A stretch of DNA of 64,000 bases from Planctomycetota bacterium (lineage in GTDB: Bacteria; Planctomycetota; Planctomycetia; Pirellulales; Pirellulaceae), in NCBI GenBank assembly GCA_024277285.1, contig JAJRVM010000178.1, positions 1 through 64,000 on the forward strand, written 5' to 3'. Under the pieces are notes generated by a model. The model saw only the letters and a program-made list of their open reading frames with translations. It was not told the DNA's origin and searched no databases. Made by a program: the position numbers and the translations under genes. Shown here in pieces: positions 18,346 to 27,595 of this stretch (positions within the stretch are counted from its first letter, which is position 1; each line of letters starts with the position of its first letter).

Positions 18346-19905
18346 ATGTACCAGTGGTCATGGCGATCTTCACTCATAGCCTTATTCGTGGCCGGACAGA
18401 TGTCGGTTGCGGTGCACCCTGCTCAGGCCGGCCCTATCCTCGATTGGCTCTTCGGTCCCCAAGCGACCACCAGTAGACGCGTCGTCACCTACTACGTGCC
18501 GGCGCCAAGCTACTACTCGGGCCAAGTCGTCAGCAACTACCAAGGCTACGCGTCGACTACCCCGACCGTGGTCTATCGTGTACCCAATGCAACGTACGCC
18601 AACGCAGCTTACCCCAGTGCGACCTATTCCAGTGCGGTTGCAGCCTACCCGAGTTCCGGGTCGGCACTGGCCTATTCGGCCCCCACGACGACAACCTATC
18701 GTGTGTCCTCAGCTTATCTTCCTCCAACAGCCACTCGAACTGCGGCCACGACTTGCTACTCGCCAACCGTTACCTATCAGGCTCCACAGAATCTGTGCAG
18801 CCCGGCGCCGGTCGCCTGTGCGCCCCAACCGAGAACAAGCTCTTGGGGGCTGGGATCATGCCTGGGCCGCCGCTCATCATCGACGACCACCGTGGCGCGA
18901 GTGCCTCGGCAGGCATACTACCGGACCAGCTGGAAACAGATTCCGGTAACTAGTTACCGACCGATCACCTCGACCGATCCGATTACCGGAGCGCCGGTGA
19001 CCGTGATGAAGGCGTGCACGACATACACATGGCAGCCGACGCGGCGACGCTGCGGTTTCTTTGGCCGGCTGTTTGGGCGTTGTGACCCTGGCCCCGCTGC
19101 CACGACCTGCACCCCCACCTGTGCTCCGACCCCATGCGCAACTCAATACGTCGAGAGTTCCAGCTGCTGTGGACCGGCCAGCGCCACGGTGACACCGTGT
19201 GGCCCGACCATGTCGGCCCCCGCTGCCTCACCCTATTACACGCCCACTCCAGCCGCTCCATCGGCCGGCGCAAGTGTCTTTCCTCCCGTCACGTTGCCAC
19301 CCACCAACCTGGCCCCTCCAGTCGGGCCACCGTCGGGCTCAAACGTAATGCCACCCTCAGGATCCAACGTGATGCCGCCTTCGGGAAGACCGCAACCAGC
19401 CGACACGCGCCCCAGCCTACTTGTACCAGGGACGCCGGGCACGAGTAGCGGGATTGCACCTCCGCAACCGCCGTCGACATCTTCGTATACTCCGTCTCCA
19501 TCCCATTGGAACAACGGCATACCGGGTACCGTCACACCGCCCGCGAATGACGCCGGGACGGCCGGCACCAGCCGTCCGTCTCCCACGGCGCCACATGCAA
19601 GTGTCAATCGCATGGTACCGCTGCCAGCGGCTAGCGGCCCGGTTCTTCCGCGTAACAACATGAACCTCAGGCCGGTTCCTGATCCCGATGCTAAGCCAAC
19701 GCTGCACGAAGACAATGCCAACGCCCCGCATTTACTCGACCCACGCGATCAGTCGGCATCGTTGCGAGCTTCGCAGGCCTGGGCCTATACCACGATCTCG
19801 TGGTCTCAACCCCAACAACGCGTACCGCGCCGCGTCACCGCTCGTACTGCGAAACCCCAACACGAAGTGCTTGACGACACTGGCTGGTATAGTGTTGCCC
19901 AATAG
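18346..19905 (+). CDS. Secreted Tyr/Ser/Pro-rich low-complexity protein
   Basis: 519 aa with a signal peptide (SLIALFVAGQMSVAVHPAQA, residues about 10-29) and GGAG upstream of the ATG. After a conserved-looking GPILDWLFGP opening comes a Tyr/Ser/Thr/Pro-rich stretch (about 45-130), a Cys-containing middle (YRTSWKQIPVTSYRP, RRCGFFGRLFGRCDPG, CTPTCAPTPC), and a Pro/Ser-rich tail with an in-frame 8-residue duplication PSGSNVMP. Such proteins are common in planctomycetes and are probably exported or wall-associated. No enzyme domain seen. Function unknown. Confidence 0.85.
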   Translation: MYQWSWRSSLIALFVAGQMSVAVHPAQAGPILDWLFGPQATTSRRVVTYYVPAPSYYSGQVVSNYQGYASTTPTVVYRVPNATYANAAYPSATYSSAVAAYPSSGSALAYSAPTTTTYRVSSAYLPPTATRTAATTCYSPTVTYQAPQNLCSPAPVACAPQPRTSSWGLGSCLGRRSSSTTTVARVPRQAYYRTSWKQIPVTSYRPITSTDPITGAPVTVMKACTTYTWQPTRRRCGFFGRLFGRCDPGPAATTCTPTCAPTPCATQYVESSSCCGPASATVTPCGPTMSAPAASPYYTPTPAAPSAGASVFPPVTLPPTNLAPPVGPPSGSNVMPPSGSNVMPPSGRPQPADTRPSLLVPGTPGTSSGIAPPQPPSTSSYTPSPSHWNNGIPGTVTPPANDAGTAGTSRPSPTAPHASVNRMVPLPAASGPVLPRNNMNLRPVPDPDAKPTLHEDNANAPHLLDPRDQSASLRASQAWAYTTISWSQPQQRVPRRVTARTAKPQHEVLDDTGWYSVAQ

Positions 19906-20210
19906 CCTGACGGTACCGGCGCACCCCGGCGAAGGGCCCTTTTCATTTGCGTCCATCAACGGTCCCCCTCCTGCAGCGGCTTGGTGTGGGCCGACACCAA
20001 CTGCTAAGTACGACAAGTGAACGCATGGGGCGGGCTGGCAACCACCTATGGCGCCACGCCCCGTTCACCCCCGCACCGCCAGAACCGACCTACTTGGTAG
20101 TCGCCGACCACCACGCTAGGATGTGAGTTCGTGGGTGTTCCAAAGCTTCCCCCCAACCGCCCATTCGTGCGCAAGAAGCTGGTCAGTTCCTTTTCGTGGG
20201 TAGCACCGCC
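19906..20210. other. Intergenic region with imperfect hairpin
   Basis: About 305 bp. An imperfect inverted repeat runs from GTGAACG near 20018 to CGTTCAC near 20070, with GC-rich pairing inside. It could mark the end of the secreted-protein transcript, though there is no T tract. No gene seen. Confidence 0.45.
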
Positions 20211-21203
20211 ATGCCTGCCAACTTGACGGCACAGTATCTGAAAGCAGAGGCCGAGTACCGTCGCGCGTCGACGTCCGAGGAGGAACTCGAGTGGCTGCAG
20301 GTGATGCTGCGAGAGCTTCCCAAACATAAGGGGACGGACAAGCTCCAGGCTGATTTGAAGCACAAGATCAGCAAGGCAAAGAAGGAGTTGCAGCAAGGGC
20401 ACGGCGCTGGCGGCAAGCGGGGTGGCCTGCGGATCCCGCGCCAGGGCGCGGGGCGTGCCGTGATCATTGGCGCTCCGAACGCCGGCAAGAGCCAACTACT
20501 GACCAGCTTCACACGAGCAACACCAGAAGTGGCACCCTACCCGTTTTCGACGCGCGCGCCGATTCTTGGCATGATGCCGTGGGAAGATGTCATGGTGCAA
20601 CTGATCGACACACCCCCAATCACGCCCGATGTCTTGGACCCCAACACAATCGGTCTGATTCGCGGGGCGGACCTTGTGTTACTACTGGCCGACCTTGGCA
20701 GTGATAGCGGGGTCGAGGATTTCCAAGCCGTGCTCGACCGACTCAATGAAACCCGAACTCGATTGGCCGCATCAACCTATCTGGATGAAAACGACATTGG
20801 CTTGGCGTTCACCAAGACATTTCTCGTCTTCAACAAGATCGACGCCGCCGAGTCCAACGATCGACTCGAACTGTTCCGCGAATTCTGCCGCGTCGATTTT
20901 CCCGAGTACTCTATTTCCGCGCAACATGGCACGGGTCTCGAAGCACTGCGCGACGCCATCTACCAATCGATGGAGGTGGTCCGCGTGTACACGAAGATGC
21001 CCAACCAAAAAGAACCGGACTATGATCGGCCTTATACGATCCACCGTGGCGGTACGCTGCTCGAAGTGGCAGAGCTGATCCACAAGGACTTTGCCAAGGA
21101 TTTCAAGAATGCGCGCGTTTGGGGCAGCCAAGTGCATGACGGCACGACCGTCAAGGGAGACTACGTCGTCCATGACAAAGACGTCGTTGAACTGCACATC
21201 TGA
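20211..21203 (+). CDS. DRG-like GTPase with C-terminal TGS domain
   Basis: 330 aa from the ATG at 20211. The layout follows the DRG/Obg-related GTPases: a basic helical N terminus (KAEAEYRRASTSEEELEWL, then LKHKISKAKKELQ), a G domain with G1 GAPNAGKSQLL and G4 NKID, and a C-terminal TGS domain (about 270-330; RPYTIHRGGTLLEVAELIHK, WGSQVHDGTTVKGDYVV). DRG proteins act with ribosomes or RNA. The G3 motif, usually DxxG, reads DTPP here, so the switch-II glycine is replaced and GTP hydrolysis may differ. The gene stands alone. Confidence 0.85.
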   Translation: MPANLTAQYLKAEAEYRRASTSEEELEWLQVMLRELPKHKGTDKLQADLKHKISKAKKELQQGHGAGGKRGGLRIPRQGAGRAVIIGAPNAGKSQLLTSFTRATPEVAPYPFSTRAPILGMMPWEDVMVQLIDTPPITPDVLDPNTIGLIRGADLVLLLADLGSDSGVEDFQAVLDRLNETRTRLAASTYLDENDIGLAFTKTFLVFNKIDAAESNDRLELFREFCRVDFPEYSISAQHGTGLEALRDAIYQSMEVVRVYTKMPNQKEPDYDRPYTIHRGGTLLEVAELIHKDFAKDFKNARVWGSQVHDGTTVKGDYVVHDKDVVELHI

Positions 21204-21429
21204 GAACGGGTCGCCATTATCGACGGCAGACAGGGCCAAGACGAGGAACCCGCCACATGACCTGGCTGGCCTTGTTGGTTTTCTCGGTATTGACGGTGCC
21301 TACGGATAGTCTTGTGGCTGGTCCTCATGGCAACACCCATGCCCAGACCACTCGATGTCCATGGTTGCTGTGCCAGGCACCGGCTTTCGTCCGCGAACAC
21401 GGGATCGGTCGTTTTCAAGAGGATTCATC

Positions 21430-23169
21430 ATGCTGAGTAACGCTCAAATCGCCGATACCCTGGACCAACTCGCCGATCTACTCGAATTCCAAGGCGCCAA
21501 TGCCTTTCGTATTCGTGCCTACCGCGGCGGCTCGCGCGCGATCCGAAATCTCACCCGGTCGGTTGCGCAAGTGGTCGAAGAAGACCCGCTGAAACTGACC
21601 GAAGTGGATGGCATCGGCAAGGCAGTTGCAGAGAAATGTGCAGCCCTCGTGCAAACCGGCTCGCTACCCCAGCTTGAAGCTTTGCTTGAGGAGATTCCCG
21701 AAACCGTTTTGACGTTGCTGCGTATCCCGGGCCTCGGCCCCAAGAAGGTAGCGGTCCTCTACAGGGAACTGGGAATCGTCACGCTAAAACAACTGAAAGA
21801 GGCGTGCGAATCGCATCGCGTTCAATCTCTGAAGGGATTCGCGGCGAAAACGGAAGATGCGATTCTCAAAGGAATGCGTATCGCCGAGGCGGCAGGCAAG
21901 CGGATCTACTGGTCGGCAGCCGACAAGATTGTTGCCGCGCTGCGAACACATTTGCAAGAGTGCCCCGCAATCGATCAGCTGGAGTTCGCGGGCAGCTACC
22001 GCCGAGGCAAGGAAACGGTTGGCGACCTCGACGCCCTGGTCGTCTCGGAAGATCACACACAGGTGATGGATTGGCTCGGCGAATTCGATAACGTTGTCGA
22101 GACGATTGTGCGCGGCGACACGAAGATGTCCGTGCGGCTGGGCAATGGGTTGCAGATCGACCTACGCGTCGTGCCACGCGAGTCGTTTGGCGCCGCATTG
22201 CAGTATTTCACCGGCTCGAAGGAACACAACGTAGTTCTTCGTGGACGAGCAAAACAACGTGGTCTGAAAATCAACGAATATGGCGTCTATCGTATCGACG
22301 GCGAAACGCAATCCTGCGTGGCCGGTGCAAGCGAAGCGGACGTCTATGGTGCTCTCGAACTGCCGATGATTGCCCCGGAACTGCGTGAGGCACGGCACGA
22401 GTTCCAGTGGGCCGACTCCGGCAAATTACCCACACTCGTGACGCTCGCCGACGTGCTCGGCGACCTGCACATGCATACGACGGAAACCGATGGCACCTAT
22501 CCGCTCGAAGGCATGGTCGCCGCCGCACGCCAGCGTGGGATGCAGTACATCGCCATCACCGATCACTCGCAGCGAGTAACCATGGCACATGGACTCAGCC
22601 CAAAACGGTTGTTAAAACAGTGGGCCGAAATCGACAAGCTTAACCAGACATTTGACGATTCCTTCCTGGTGCTCAAGGGAATCGAAGTCGATATCCTGGA
22701 AAAAGGTGGTCTCGACCTGCCCGATGACGTCCTGGCACAGGGAGATTGGATCGTTGCCAGCATTCACTATGGACAACGACAGTCGCGGCAACAGATCACC
22801 GAACGCGTGATTGAAGCACTCGAAAACCCTCACGTCTGCGCCATCGCCCATCCCACGGGACGCATTATCAATCGCCGCGAACCGTATGCAGTCGATCTCG
22901 ATCAAGTGCTACAAGTGGCACGCAAGCACGGCAAGATGATGGAGCTGAACGCCAATCCCGCACGACTCGACTTGGATGATGTCCAGTGCGCTGCAGCGCG
23001 GGAACGGAGAGTCCCCGTCGTCATTTCCACCGACGCACACCGTATCGAAGGGCTCGATGCCATGCGTTACGGCGTGATGCAAGCACGACGCGGTGGGCTC
23101 TCGGCGCACGACGTGGCCAATACACGCCCCTGGCCAGAAATCAAGAAAATGATCGGACGTCGTGAATGA
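21430..23169 (+). CDS. polX: DNA polymerase X with PHP domain
   Basis: 579 aa, the usual size. The ATG at 21430 follows AGAGGA; the longer frame from 21355 is less likely. An N-terminal helix-hairpin-helix region (FQGANAFRIRAYRGGSRAI, IPGLGPKKVAVLYRELG) leads to a family X palm with GSYRRGKETVGDLDAL (about 187-202, metal aspartates in GDLDA). The C-terminal PHP phosphoesterase begins at DLHMHTTETDG (about 345) with the metal-binding histidines, later AITDHSQ, GIEVDIL and AIAHPTGR. It fills short gaps in base-excision or end-joining repair, with 3'-5' exonuclease activity from PHP. 118 bp from the convergent HTTM gene. Confidence 0.96.
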   Translation: MLSNAQIADTLDQLADLLEFQGANAFRIRAYRGGSRAIRNLTRSVAQVVEEDPLKLTEVDGIGKAVAEKCAALVQTGSLPQLEALLEEIPETVLTLLRIPGLGPKKVAVLYRELGIVTLKQLKEACESHRVQSLKGFAAKTEDAILKGMRIAEAAGKRIYWSAADKIVAALRTHLQECPAIDQLEFAGSYRRGKETVGDLDALVVSEDHTQVMDWLGEFDNVVETIVRGDTKMSVRLGNGLQIDLRVVPRESFGAALQYFTGSKEHNVVLRGRAKQRGLKINEYGVYRIDGETQSCVAGASEADVYGALELPMIAPELREARHEFQWADSGKLPTLVTLADVLGDLHMHTTETDGTYPLEGMVAAARQRGMQYIAITDHSQRVTMAHGLSPKRLLKQWAEIDKLNQTFDDSFLVLKGIEVDILEKGGLDLPDDVLAQGDWIVASIHYGQRQSRQQITERVIEALENPHVCAIAHPTGRIINRREPYAVDLDQVLQVARKHGKMMELNANPARLDLDDVQCAAARERRVPVVISTDAHRIEGLDAMRYGVMQARRGGLSAHDVANTRPWPEIKKMIGRRE

Positions 23170-23286
23170 ACAATTGCGGTGTATCCGCGACCGCTTGCCC
23201 CAGGCACGCCAGGACCAACACCGACGCTCTGCCACCCCAAACACGCCGTGCCGCTGTACACCCGAACGCGACCAACCTCACCATTC

Positions 23287-24282
23287 TCAACTCTGGCCCT
23301 TTGACTCTGGACTCTCGACTCCCGACTCTCGCCTCTCAAGAAGTTGGCGCAGCAACATTGGTTCGACAAACGCCAGATTGGCAACCAACATAAGCACGCA
23401 CCATGCGACCAGGCCCGTCGCCAAGCCAAGCGATCCCCAAACCACGATACTCAGCACCAAGAGTAACGGCCGCGCCAATCGGTTCCAGACGAGGACGCCG
23501 AAGACCAATTGAAAGGCAACAACACCGTGCGTCCAGAGATTCACTAACAAAGTGGCCCGCGCAAGTCCCGTGAAGTCCACCAACCGTGACTCCGTTCGAG
23601 TAATAAGCCACCACATCGCCTCACCCGACCACCAAACCTCACCGGCCAACATATTCAGGCCGATCGTGACGCACAACCCTGCCAGATGCAGCTGGATTAG
23701 CCGCGTGGCAATGTTCGTCACGATGCTCGTGGCAATTCCGTCCACCGCTGGCGTTCCCCGGACACGCCCTTTGCGCCGCCTGCGCCACGCGTCAATTGAC
23801 AGACAGTGCCCCGTATTGGCCAAACATAGATAAGCCAACAACATGGTCAATACGGGTTCAAACTGCCCAGTCAGCATGGGACCACGATGCACATAGGCGA
23901 GAACAACGATCAATGCGCCGATATTCGCCGCGCGTGACCAGAGGCCCAAGGTGAACACCAACAACACGACAAGCCCTGCGATATGCAGAACCCAAAGTGA
24001 CGTTGGCGTCTCAGCAAAGTAGATATATGAGATGCGAAACGAAGGGGCGAGTTGATCGGCACCGGTCAGCCGGCCCGTCGTGGCAGCATTAAGGATACCG
24101 GAGGGGCCGAACCAGCGAACCAAATCGGGCGAGAAAGATGCGACGTAGTAGAACGCAGCGATGCCAACAAGGATGCGCATGACACACACAGTGTAAGCGT
24201 CCCGAGCGGTGAACCAGAACCGGTTCCATTGGTCTGCACACGCCGAGCCCAATTGCTGAAAGTACGCATTAATGGAGTTCAT
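23287..24282 (-). CDS. HTTM-domain (vitamin-K carboxylase-like) membrane protein
   Basis: 331 aa from the ATG at 24282; a TTG two codons earlier is also in frame. At least four to six membrane helices, in the order of the HTTM family: DAYTVCVMRILVGIAAFYY, then LVRWFGPSGIL, VLHIAGLVVLLVFTLGLWSR, the polar loop YVHRGPMLTGQFEPVLTMLL, LIQLHLAGLCVTIGLNMLAG and a WWSGEAMWWLI segment. The family includes gamma-glutamyl carboxylase, but most bacterial members have no known substrate. It is downstream of the membrane-anchored partner gene, 110 bp apart. The gap carries a perfect 14-bp duplication TGGTTCCACTCGTT (24318-24345). Confidence 0.88.
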   Translation of the reverse strand: MNSINAYFQQLGSACADQWNRFWFTARDAYTVCVMRILVGIAAFYYVASFSPDLVRWFGPSGILNAATTGRLTGADQLAPSFRISYIYFAETPTSLWVLHIAGLVVLLVFTLGLWSRAANIGALIVVLAYVHRGPMLTGQFEPVLTMLLAYLCLANTGHCLSIDAWRRRRKGRVRGTPAVDGIATSIVTNIATRLIQLHLAGLCVTIGLNMLAGEVWWSGEAMWWLITRTESRLVDFTGLARATLLVNLWTHGVVAFQLVFGVLVWNRLARPLLLVLSIVVWGSLGLATGLVAWCVLMLVANLAFVEPMLLRQLLERRESGVESPESKGQS

Positions 24283-24392
24283 TTGCAATTACCATGGCCG
24301 CATTCGGCTGGGGTGTCTGGTTCCACTCGTTTGGTTCCACTCGTTGGCCTCGCCCTGAAGACCGGCTGTCCCCCGCACTCGTTGCGGCAGTG

Positions 24393-25109
24393 TCACTCAT
24401 CGCCCACCGACCCTGTCGTGCCATCTTGCTGTCGTTTTTGCCGAGTTGGTGTCGCTTCCAACGCGGCATCGCTTCGCTTGAGTATCCGGATTTGGCCAGG
24501 TTCGGGAGTCAGAACACCGGCGCGATAGAGTGTGGAGAAATAACTTAAGCTATTGGGATTTCGCGTCGTTGCGGCGGAACTATTGACGGCGGCCCACGAT
24601 TGCAGCGTATGCTGCCGGCAACGAACCTGAGCGACGGTTGTCCCGTCGGTATCCAGATAACTTCGAGCAATTCCCTCGACGATTAGTGCTGCCGCCTCCT
24701 CGTCCTCGCGAACCGCGGCGAGCGTATCGGCCAGACGCTGATAGCGTTGCATCCGCTCGCCGCCGCGTACGCCACGCGCTATCGATTCCCACTTCTCCGA
24801 ATCCGAAGCATCGCCATGTGCGTGAACCACTTCGATGCGGTGGTCGACGTCACGATCTGACGCGTGGGTCAAGAACAACCGAATCCCCCCGATATCGAAA
24901 TTCAACAAGCGCGCGTAGGGCGCGAAAACGCCGAGCAGACGCTGCTGAAGCGGGGATGGTGAAAGGTTGGCGGAGAGGCAAACAACGATAACGAAAAGGT
25001 GGACAAAAAGCAGGATCGAGATGATGGCACGTGTGGTTTCGCCCAACGCCGTTTCGGCGCGGTCTTCGCGAGTACCCGTGTGCTCCGTTTTCTTCCTCGC
25101 TTTGTTCAT
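24393..25109 (-). CDS. Membrane-anchored partner of the HTTM protein
   Basis: 238 aa from the ATG at 25109; an open frame reaches 25241 but without support. A charged cytoplasmic N terminus (MNKARKKTEHTGTRED) precedes one membrane segment (AIISILLFVHLFVIVVCLSA, about 27-46), then a soluble region with SPLQQRLLGVFAPYARLLN, HGDASDSEKWESIARG and QRYQRLADTLA. I do not recognise a named family. Position directly upstream of the HTTM gene on the same strand suggests a two-gene unit. Function unknown. Confidence 0.8.
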   Translation of the reverse strand: MNKARKKTEHTGTREDRAETALGETTRAIISILLFVHLFVIVVCLSANLSPSPLQQRLLGVFAPYARLLNFDIGGIRLFLTHASDRDVDHRIEVVHAHGDASDSEKWESIARGVRGGERMQRYQRLADTLAAVREDEEAAALIVEGIARSYLDTDGTTVAQVRCRQHTLQSWAAVNSSAATTRNPNSLSYFSTLYRAGVLTPEPGQIRILKRSDAALEATPTRQKRQQDGTTGSVGDE

Positions 25110-25278
25110 GGTAGATGATAGCTCGAATGCGTTGTGCCAACGTCCTCCCGATGCGGCGGGGACGACCTGAGTGTGAAAGAAGAGCGATGCGAGGACAAAT
25201 AGGGTAGACGAATCTTTTCCGCGCTGCGCCGATTCGGCCAACGGGCACGCAAAGCGTCCAGCCAGCTACAAGGAGGGC

Positions 25279-25312
25279 AAAAAAAAACCGGGCATCCTAA
25301 GAGGCCCGGTTT
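25279..25312 (-). terminator. Intrinsic terminator of the Cys-rich protein gene
   Basis: Arms AAACCGGGC (25285-25293) and GCCCGGTTT (25304-25312) with a 10-nt loop. Read on the minus strand, the stem is followed by a run of U from the A tract at 25279-25287. It lies about 120 bp after the stop of the 25431-25949 gene. Confidence 0.85.
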
Positions 25313-25430
25313 CCAGTGTAATCTCGCCAACAAGTTCGTGCCAACAGGGAAGTGGCCAACTTATTGGCAAGTATGTCAAATAGCGGACAGCGTTGGTCCC
25401 ATCGGACCAACGTTTTGTGTCCCTAAGTTA

Positions 25431-25949
25431 CTACTTGGCAGGAGCGGCCGGAGCGGCTTCCTGTGCGGGAGCGGCCGGAGCGGCTTCCTGTGCGGGAGCG
25501 GCCGGAGCGGCTTCCTGTACGGGTGCGGCTTCTTCCGTCGGCGCAGCGGCTTCGGTCGGCGCAGCGGCTTCAGTCGGCGCTTCTTCAGTCACAATGCTTT
25601 CGGTCACAATGCTTTCACCACAGCAACCGGTTTGCACGGGCTCACAGCAGTCAGTGGGTTCGCCACAACAACCGCGCGAACGACGCGAGCACAGACGACT
25701 CAACAGACCGCCACGGCAGGTGCGTTTGTGAGTACGTCCCGCGCAACTTCGACGCGAGTGGAGCGAAAGGCGACCAAAGCAGCGACTGCGAGTAGCCGTA
25801 GCGCAACCCGTGTTGCAGTAATCGACAGCAACTACGCCACAGCAACCACGACTATGATGGCCAGCGGTAGCCTGCGATTGACCGCCCATCAGAGCGATCC
25901 CGACAATCGCGAAAAACAACGCGACGCCGTACAAGAACATTCGATTCAT
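25431..25949 (-). CDS. Small secreted Cys-rich protein with repeat tail
   Basis: 172 aa from the ATG at 25949, which has GGAGG at good spacing. A signal peptide (MFLYGVALFFAIVGIALMG then SQATA) is followed by a short basic Cys-rich domain (CCGVVAVDYCNTGCATATRS, ... CAGRTHKRTCRGG ... CCGEPTDCCEPVQTGCCGE). The last 50 residues are tandem repeats: IVTE twice, PTEAAA twice, and three units of EAAPAAPAQ encoded by 27-bp repeats at 25441-25520. The tail length is likely variable between strains. Function unknown; probably exported. Confidence 0.85.
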   Translation of the reverse strand: MNRMFLYGVALFFAIVGIALMGGQSQATAGHHSRGCCGVVAVDYCNTGCATATRSRCFGRLSLHSRRSCAGRTHKRTCRGGLLSRLCSRRSRGCCGEPTDCCEPVQTGCCGESIVTESIVTEEAPTEAAAPTEAAAPTEEAAPVQEAAPAAPAQEAAPAAPAQEAAPAAPAK

Positions 25950-26332
25950 TCCAAGCCCTCCAAAAGATAGTACCAAAACGGAAACTGATGTTGCCAATCT
26001 TGCAGAACGCTCCACCCTCACGGGTAAGTGCACCTTGTCGCAAAAAGCGTCTGCCGATTCAACGCGATGCCGCATCTCTTGTATGCCTGATTTCCCTTAA
26101 GAAATCAAACTTTACGGGTTGCGGAATTTACGTCAGCCACAAAGGCTAGGTCGATAGGGTAGCATTACCATAGCGAATGTCAACCATATGCCAGACAATC
26201 TGGGCAATATTGGTAGATTTCGCCCAGTTTCCGCCGAAGCCACTCCAACTGTGACCTCTTTGACAATCCAGCCCCCACACTAGCCCCACATCGCACACCA
26301 CCGAAGAGGTATCGCACACCACCTTTGAATCG

Positions 26333-26784
26333 CAGCGAACGCTACATCGAAATCAGGCTGTCTGAGATTGCCGGTTGGCCCGGAGGGCCAAAACAGCCCT
26401 TGCCGCAGTCGTCAGACCCCGGAGCCAGGCGTCCATGCATTCAGACCGTCTGGCGATACAGATGAGGGGCCACGGATGGGCACCGATCTTCACGGAAAGA
26501 AAATCAGGCTGTCTGAGAATGCGCAGCGAACGCTGCATCGAAATCAGGCTGTCTGAGATTGCCGGTTGGCCCGGAGGGCCAAAACAGCCCTTGCCGCAGT
26601 CGTCAGACCCCGGAGCCAGGCGTCCGTGCATTCAGACCGTCTGGCGATACAGATGAGGGGCCACGGATGGGCACCGATCTTCACGGAAAGAAAATCAGGC
26701 TGTCTGAGAATGCGTGAGATTGCCGGTTGGCCCGGAGGGCCAAAACAGCCCTTGCCGAGGTCGTCAGACCCCGGAGCCAGGCAC
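26333..26784. repeat. 191-bp tandem repeat cluster, two full units and one shortened
   Basis: Unit 1 begins at 26333 (CAGCGAACGCTACATCG) and unit 2 at 26524 (CAGCGAACGCTGCATCG), a period of 191 bp with very few differences. The third unit, seen from GAGATTGCCGG at 26716, lacks about 30 bp of the start. Each unit contains GGCCCGGAGGGCC and the short repeated phrase AATCAGGCTGTCTGAGA. Open frames across it on both strands repeat themselves and are not genes. The upstream part, 25950-26332, shows no gene apart from the 5' region of the Cys-rich protein gene. Confidence 0.9.
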
Positions 26785-26796
26785 ACTGACACGTGC

Positions 26797-26860
26797 AAAG
26801 CCCCGGCGGGGGCGCGACAGGACGGCTGTGATCCGACTGTGTCGCCCCTGCCGGGGCTTT
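26797..26860. repeat. Long GC-rich hairpin
   Basis: AAAGCCCCGGC (26797-26807) and its continuation pair with GCCGGGGCTTT at the end (26860), making a stem of about 20 bp with small bulges around a 20-nt loop. The A and T ends would let it act as a bidirectional terminator. It sits at the edge of the 191-bp repeat cluster, about 115 bp from the end of the minus-strand lipoprotein gene. Confidence 0.7.
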
Positions 26861-26974
26861 CGGTAGATTATTCAAAGCGTACCGGTGGCTTACGGTACTG
26901 GCAGAGGCTGTACCGGTCCTCCGGACCGAATTCGCTTCATGCCTTTCTGGCCCAGCACCGGTGCTAGCACGTCT

Positions 26975-27595
26975 TTAGCGACGTGTCGTATCACTCGGGC
27001 CAGCTGGCGGCGACTTCGCCTGTTGCCGCTCGGCAACCTCTACTTCACGCATTTGGTTTTCGAGTTCCGACAAGTCCTCGAAATTCAAGACGATTGGCTC
27101 TTCAATATCAGGCAGTTGAGTGGCCATGCCGGCAATACGCCAACCCACGTCTTCCTTGCGAAGAATCCAAACTACTTCAAATTCGGTTTCGTCCTCTTTT
27201 TCGGACCAGACACAACTAACGTATGCGGAATCCGTGTCGCCGTCGGCGCTTTGTACGCGGCCGATTGTATAGGTGGCTCCAGGGGCTCCCGGCGGCTCAA
27301 CGACCAAATCGTGAGACGACGTCTCCCGCCGTGCCTGAGCAGTCAACAGGGCTTCCGTCGTCCTCTTGTCACCAGCCCGCAAAGCCTCGAGAAAGCTTCC
27401 AACCGCCTCTTTTGGAGTTGACGATTTGAACGATTCCGACTCCTGCGTGGCCGCGACCGAAGCCGCCGCCACGGGCGCCGCGACCGCACTTTCCGCATTC
27501 GCCGTCGCGTTAGAGCTCCCCTTTTCTTCCCCACCACAACCACAGATCAGCGCTGTGGCAAGTAGTGCCGACATCATCCATGCCATGCGTTTCAT
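26975..27595 (-). CDS. Lipoprotein of unknown function
   Basis: 206 aa from the ATG at 27595. The lipoprotein signal is MKRMAWMMSALLATALICGC, with the acylated Cys at 20 in LICGC. An Ala/Ser/Thr-rich linker follows, then a domain starting STPKEAVGSFLEALRAGDKR, which has the look of NTF2-like/DUF4878-type folds (helix, then EVVWILRKEDVGWRIAGM strands). Tail Pro/Gln-rich. Probably attached to the periplasmic membrane face. Function unknown. Confidence 0.82.
   Translation of the reverse strand: MKRMAWMMSALLATALICGCGGEEKGSSNATANAESAVAAPVAAASVAATQESESFKSSTPKEAVGSFLEALRAGDKRTTEALLTAQARRETSSHDLVVEPPGAPGATYTIGRVQSADGDTDSAYVSCVWSEKEDETEFEVVWILRKEDVGWRIAGMATQLPDIEEPIVLNFEDLSELENQMREVEVAERQQAKSPPAGPSDTTRR

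Noticed and set aside
26333..26784. CRISPR array or coding repeat protein
   Set aside because: Period of 191 bp with nearly identical units and no short repeat-unique spacer pattern; frames lack gene features.
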